Below, one piece after another: positions 4,553-7,179 of a DNA stretch of 7,179 bases. The number at the start of each line of letters is the position of its first letter. The first letter of the stretch is position 1. Position numbers and translations under genes: made by a program. Below the pieces are notes generated by a model. That model had not been told where the DNA came from. It saw nothing but the letters and a program-made list of their open reading frames with translations, and did not search any database. This stretch comes from Phycisphaerae bacterium. Lineage in GTDB: Bacteria; Planctomycetota; Phycisphaerae; Phycisphaerales; SM1A02. The stretch covers positions 1 through 7,179 of the forward strand of contig JAUIHC010000154.1 of the NCBI GenBank assembly GCA_030432455.1, given 5' to 3'.

Positions 4553-6820
4553 CTACCCCCCACACGCGCCCCAGTTCGCCAGCAGCACGCCGAGGTCGCG
4601 GGCGTCGGTGACCGCGTCGTCGTTGAAGTCGCAGACGCTCGGCGGTCCCCAGTAGCCGAAGGTCGCCTCGAGGTCCTGCATGTCCACCACGCCGTCCATG
4701 GTGACGTCGCCGGGACACGGGGTGAAGGAGTCGTTCAGCGCGGCGAGCTGATCCTGCAGGCGCCGGCACGCCTGGAGCTTCAGCGGATGCCCGGCGAGAT
4801 CGATCTCGGGGTCGCCGGTGTCCTTGAGGAGGTTGAACGGCGCGTTGTCGATGCCGCGACCGAAGAGGTCGTCGGCGTGCGGGCACTCCGCGAGGTCGTA
4901 GAACTCCAGCGGGAAACCCGTCACCACGCCCGCGCAGGTGATCGTGGTCGAGATCAGCTTGTACCGACCGTCGGTGATCGCCTGCTGCGCGGGCCAGAGG
5001 ATCGTGGTGACGTTCACGTCGGGCAGATCGGCCTCGACGAGTTCGCAGCATGTCCAGTAGCCGCCCTCGCCGTTCTCGTCGGGGCCGTACCAGACCCCGC
5101 CCTCGAGTTGGCAGATGAACTCGCTGCTCAGGAAGGTGTCGGTGCAGATGCCGCTCACCACGCAGGCCCCGCAGGTCTCCTTGTCGTTCACCGCCTCGAC
5201 CAGCAGGCTCGGGGCGAAATACTCGGTGAAGTTGTGGTCCCGGGCCGACGGGGCCGCGGGATCGGCGAGATACGCGATCATCCCGTGGCTGTCGATCTCC
5301 CGGCCCACGGGGACGGCGTCGCGGACGTCGATGCCCGCCGCCTCGCCCCAGAGCTCGAAGAGATCCACGATGTTGACCATGTGATCGACCGCCCGCCCCG
5401 GATCGGTGGTCGGACCGCCCGCCATGACCAGCGGCACGCAGACGCCGGTCTGGTACGGGCTGGCCTTGGAACGCAGCGGGTTGAACGGGTACTTCACCGA
5501 TGTCAGGTACGACCCGTTGTCGCCGACCACCACGATGATCGTGTCCGGCGCGGTGATCGAGATCGAGTCGTCCTCACCCTCGATCGCGAGACCGGTCTCC
5601 ACCAGCACGCGACGAATCTGAGTGTCGAGGTTCTCGATGGTGCGATCGGAGACCTGCCGCGCGACCGTCTCCGCGAGCACCGGATCGTCCGCAAGATCCT
5701 GTTGCGTGCCGCAGGCGTACGGGAGCAGCTCCGGCCACGGCGTGTTCACGGTGTCCGCGGGCGGCTGCTGCCAGGGGACATGGTCGCCGGAGAACGAGAC
5801 GGTGCACATCCACCGGGCGTCCGGATCGCGTCGCTGCCGCTTCCGTTGCTCGCCGATGAAGGCGATCGCGAGATCGGCGTCGTCCACGTCCATGTGCTCG
5901 CGGGCGTACTCGTCGTAGATCACCTCGGCGCCGAGGTTGATCGTCCGCGGCCAGACATACGAGCCGTTCCAGAGCTCGAAGTCGACGCTCGACGGATCGG
6001 CGTCGGCACACCGCCCGATCGGGGCTCCGGCATCATCGACCAGCGGCACCCCGCCCGCGGCGATGCACTCGAGCGCATCGACCTCGTCCGCGCAGGTGCC
6101 GTCGGCGAAGGCGCAGGCACAGATCGCCGGGGAGTTGGTCTCGGCATCGACCGGGAACCCGCAGGAGTAGAGCGGCGTGTCCGCCTTGGTCAGCTGGCCG
6201 CCGAGGGTGAAGTCGATTCCCGGCGGCGAGCCGTAGAGCGTTCCGTTGAAGTGGGTGAAGCCGACCGAGGCCGGGGCCGCGTAGCCGGCGGGGTTGTTCG
6301 ACTCGTCGGCGAGGTGGAACTTCCCGAAGAGCGCGGTGGCGTAGCCGGCGGGCTCGAGCAGCCGCGGCGTCGTCGCCTCGTACGGCGAGCACTGCGACTG
6401 CGGAAGCGTCTCGTTCGGGATGAGCGGCGTGCCGACGCCCGTCCGGCTCGGATAGCGGCCGGTGAAGAAACCGATCCGGCTCGGCGTGCACTCGGGCATC
6501 GCCCAGCAGTTGGTGAAGTTGACGCCCTGCGCGGCGATCGCGTCGATGGTCGGTGTGTCGGGGATCGGCTGGAAGCCCGCCGCCGCCGGATTCGACACCC
6601 GCAACTGATCGGCCCCGACGTCATCGAGGATCACGAACAGCACGTTGTAGCGGGTGCCATCGAGCCTCGTCGCCGCCCGCCCGGCCTCGGACGCGCCCCC
6701 CACCGAGGTCACGGTCGCCATCGCCGCGCCGACCAGGGCGACCCCCACCCGCCCGAGGCCTGCACCACGACTCGCCCCCCGGCCGAATCCACGATCAACG
6801 CCGTCACAGCCCATCCGCAT
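4553..6820 (-). CDS. Secreted type I sulfatase with dockerin-like C-terminus
   Basis: A 755-residue exported sulfatase, likely hydrolysing sulfate esters of a polysaccharide or other sulfated organic compound outside the cytoplasm. I chose the ATG at 6820 because GGAGG lies eight bases upstream; a longer GTG-initiated reading (from 6901) adds 27 residues before a good signal peptide and lacks such support. The signal peptide spans about residues 1-47 (hydrophobic GLGRVGVALVGAAMATV). Sulfatase features: NVLFVILDD (metal Asp 66-67), CTPSR (Cys111, converted to formylglycine, codon 6488-6490), GKFH (Lys167, His169), SGDHVPW (His347), VVGDNG (Asp434, Asn435) and RSKASPYQTG (Lys452). All key residues are present. 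Two Cys-rich insertions occur at about 234-271 and 550-592. The C-terminus (701-755) is a dockerin-like pair of Ca-binding loops, D705-D716 and D731-D742, each followed by a W-G. The substrate is unknown. The formylglycine-generating enzyme is not in the window. A 243-base gap separates it from the upstream same-strand gene, so it is probably transcribed on its own. Confidence 0.93.
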   Translation of the reverse strand: MRMGCDGVDRGFGRGASRGAGLGRVGVALVGAAMATVTSVGGASEAGRAATRLDGTRYNVLFVILDDVGADQLRVSNPAAAGFQPIPDTPTIDAIAAQGVNFTNCWAMPECTPSRIGFFTGRYPSRTGVGTPLIPNETLPQSQCSPYEATTPRLLEPAGYATALFGKFHLADESNNPAGYAAPASVGFTHFNGTLYGSPPGIDFTLGGQLTKADTPLYSCGFPVDAETNSPAICACAFADGTCADEVDALECIAAGGVPLVDDAGAPIGRCADADPSSVDFELWNGSYVWPRTINLGAEVIYDEYAREHMDVDDADLAIAFIGEQRKRQRRDPDARWMCTVSFSGDHVPWQQPPADTVNTPWPELLPYACGTQQDLADDPVLAETVARQVSDRTIENLDTQIRRVLVETGLAIEGEDDSISITAPDTIIVVVGDNGSYLTSVKYPFNPLRSKASPYQTGVCVPLVMAGGPTTDPGRAVDHMVNIVDLFELWGEAAGIDVRDAVPVGREIDSHGMIAYLADPAAPSARDHNFTEYFAPSLLVEAVNDKETCGACVVSGICTDTFLSSEFICQLEGGVWYGPDENGEGGYWTCCELVEADLPDVNVTTILWPAQQAITDGRYKLISTTITCAGVVTGFPLEFYDLAECPHADDLFGRGIDNAPFNLLKDTGDPEIDLAGHPLKLQACRRLQDQLAALNDSFTPCPGDVTMDGVVDMQDLEATFGYWGPPSVCDFNDDAVTDARDLGVLLANWGACGG

Positions 6821-7063
6821 CGTTCTCGCCTCCGAGATCGAGCGCCGCAGGGGAAGGACCGACCTCGGCACCCGTGCGCCGAGACGACCCCTGAGATCCA
6901 CGCGGCGTCGATCGGCACGAGAGTAGCACCGGCGAGCCCGGCCACCACATGAATTCTGCGCCCCGCGGGCACACGGCGAGCGTCCGTCCCCCGATCGGTG
7001 GACGGGACTCCCGTCGGCCTCGCTCCCGCGTCCCGGAACCCGCCGGGCGCTCCCCCCGGGCGG
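6821..7063 (-). other. Intergenic region: phosphatase 3' flank and sulfatase leader
   Basis: These 243 bases lie between two minus-strand genes. Near the sulfatase, a perfect hairpin ctcggc/gccgag with an 8-base loop (6864-6883) falls in the probable 5' leader. Nearer the phosphatase stop are two overlapping stems: ccgtcc/ggacgg (6984-7005) and gacggg/cccgtc with a 3-base loop (7001-7015). They share bases and so exclude each other; the second is a possible terminator for the phosphatase gene. No T-runs and no convincing promoter were found. Confidence 0.45.
6829..6833 (-). promoter_or_regulatory. Shine-Dalgarno deciding the sulfatase start
   Basis: GGAGG on the minus strand, with exactly eight bases between it and the ATG at 6820. 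This favours 6820 over the GTG at 6901 and over the second ATG at 6814. Confidence 0.75.
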
Positions 7064-7179
7064 TCAATCGAAGCGGGCGATCACGATCGTGCAGTCGTCG
7101 TCGAGCGGGCGGCCGTCGGCGAACCCGGTGATGTGATCGAAGAGCCGATCGACCTGCTCGTCCGGCGGAAGATCGCGGA
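7064..7179 (-). CDS. C-terminal end of PP2C/SpoIIE-type phosphatase (partial)
   Basis: The last 37 codons of a gene entering from the right edge, ending in TGA (complement of 7064-7066). The visible protein starts RDLPPDEQVDRLFD and ends DGRPLDDDCTIVIARFD. A consecutive Asp cluster followed by a hydrophobic strand (DDDCTIVIAR) at the very C-terminus is the hallmark of PPM/SpoIIE (RsbU-like) Ser/Thr phosphatases, where these Asp residues help bind catalytic metal. Such enzymes usually dephosphorylate anti-sigma-antagonist-type regulators; the upstream sensor domain, if any, is outside the window. With only 37 residues, the family call is probable but not proven. Confidence 0.65.
   Translation of the reverse strand, partial: RDLPPDEQVDRLFDHITGFADGRPLDDDCTIVIARFD

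Noticed and set aside
6821..6901. Longer sulfatase starting at GTG 6901
   Set aside because: No ribosome binding site was noted there, it would put 27 Arg-rich residues before the signal peptide, and the ATG at 6820 has an ideal GGAGG.
4370..6952. An 860-residue open frame on the + strand
   Set aside because: It lies antisense to the sulfatase, overlaps the tRNA 3' end, is rich in Arg/Val/Asp-type low-information sequence with no motif, and is explained by codon bias in GC-rich DNA. The minus strand carries complete sulfatase motifs.
6902..6960. Possible sulfatase promoter with tactct as -10 on the - strand
   Set aside because: An extended TG precedes it, but no acceptable -35 lies at normal spacing.

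Overview
The window is GC-rich DNA that I read as coming from a Planctomycetota genome, most likely a Phycisphaerae-type lineage. That placement is an inference. It rests on a secreted sulfatase ending in a dockerin-like Ca-binding repeat pair, Cys-rich 'CxxxxGxC...GGV' modules, and an exported protein with a degenerate PEP-CTERM-like tail (VPGG, hydrophobic stretch, Arg-rich end). No rRNA or other strong phylogenetic marker is present.

Layout, left to right. (1) 2-2614, + strand: the nearly complete 3' part of a large GH63-type glucosidase; its frame is open to the window edge, so the true start lies outside. (2) 2615-3007: intergenic, with a hairpin just after the stop and the first copy of a palindromic repeat. 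(3) 3008-3739, + strand: a small exported protein with signal peptide, beta-sandwich-like body and sorting tail. (4) 3740-4307: intergenic, with a terminator-like hairpin, a second copy of the palindromic repeat in the same orientation, and two more GC-rich hairpins. (5) 4308-4394, + strand: tRNA-Ser(UGA). (6) 4395-4552: a convergent junction with two stacked hairpins and a run of degenerate heptamer repeats. (7) 4553-6820, - strand: a secreted type I sulfatase with an intact CTPSR formylglycine site, two Cys-rich insertions and a C-terminal dockerin-like domain. (8) 7064-7179, - strand: the last 37 codons of a probable PP2C/SpoIIE-type phosphatase, cut by the window edge.

The protein genes suggest glycan use (a GH63 glycosidase, and a sulfatase acting outside the cytoplasm), plus an exported protein probably sorted by an exosortase-like system. 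Nothing ties them into one operon. They are separated by hairpins, the tRNA gene and repeats, and they lie on both strands.

The most unusual structure is the pair of palindromic repeats around 2695-2861 and 3878-4007. They are about 97.5% identical over 122 aligned bases, and one carries a 39-bp internal expansion made of copies of its own arm. They flank the exported-protein gene as direct repeats, and no transposase is present here. They look like REP/BIME- or MITE-like elements mobilised from elsewhere in the genome. I did not find a convincing complete new multi-gene system in this window.
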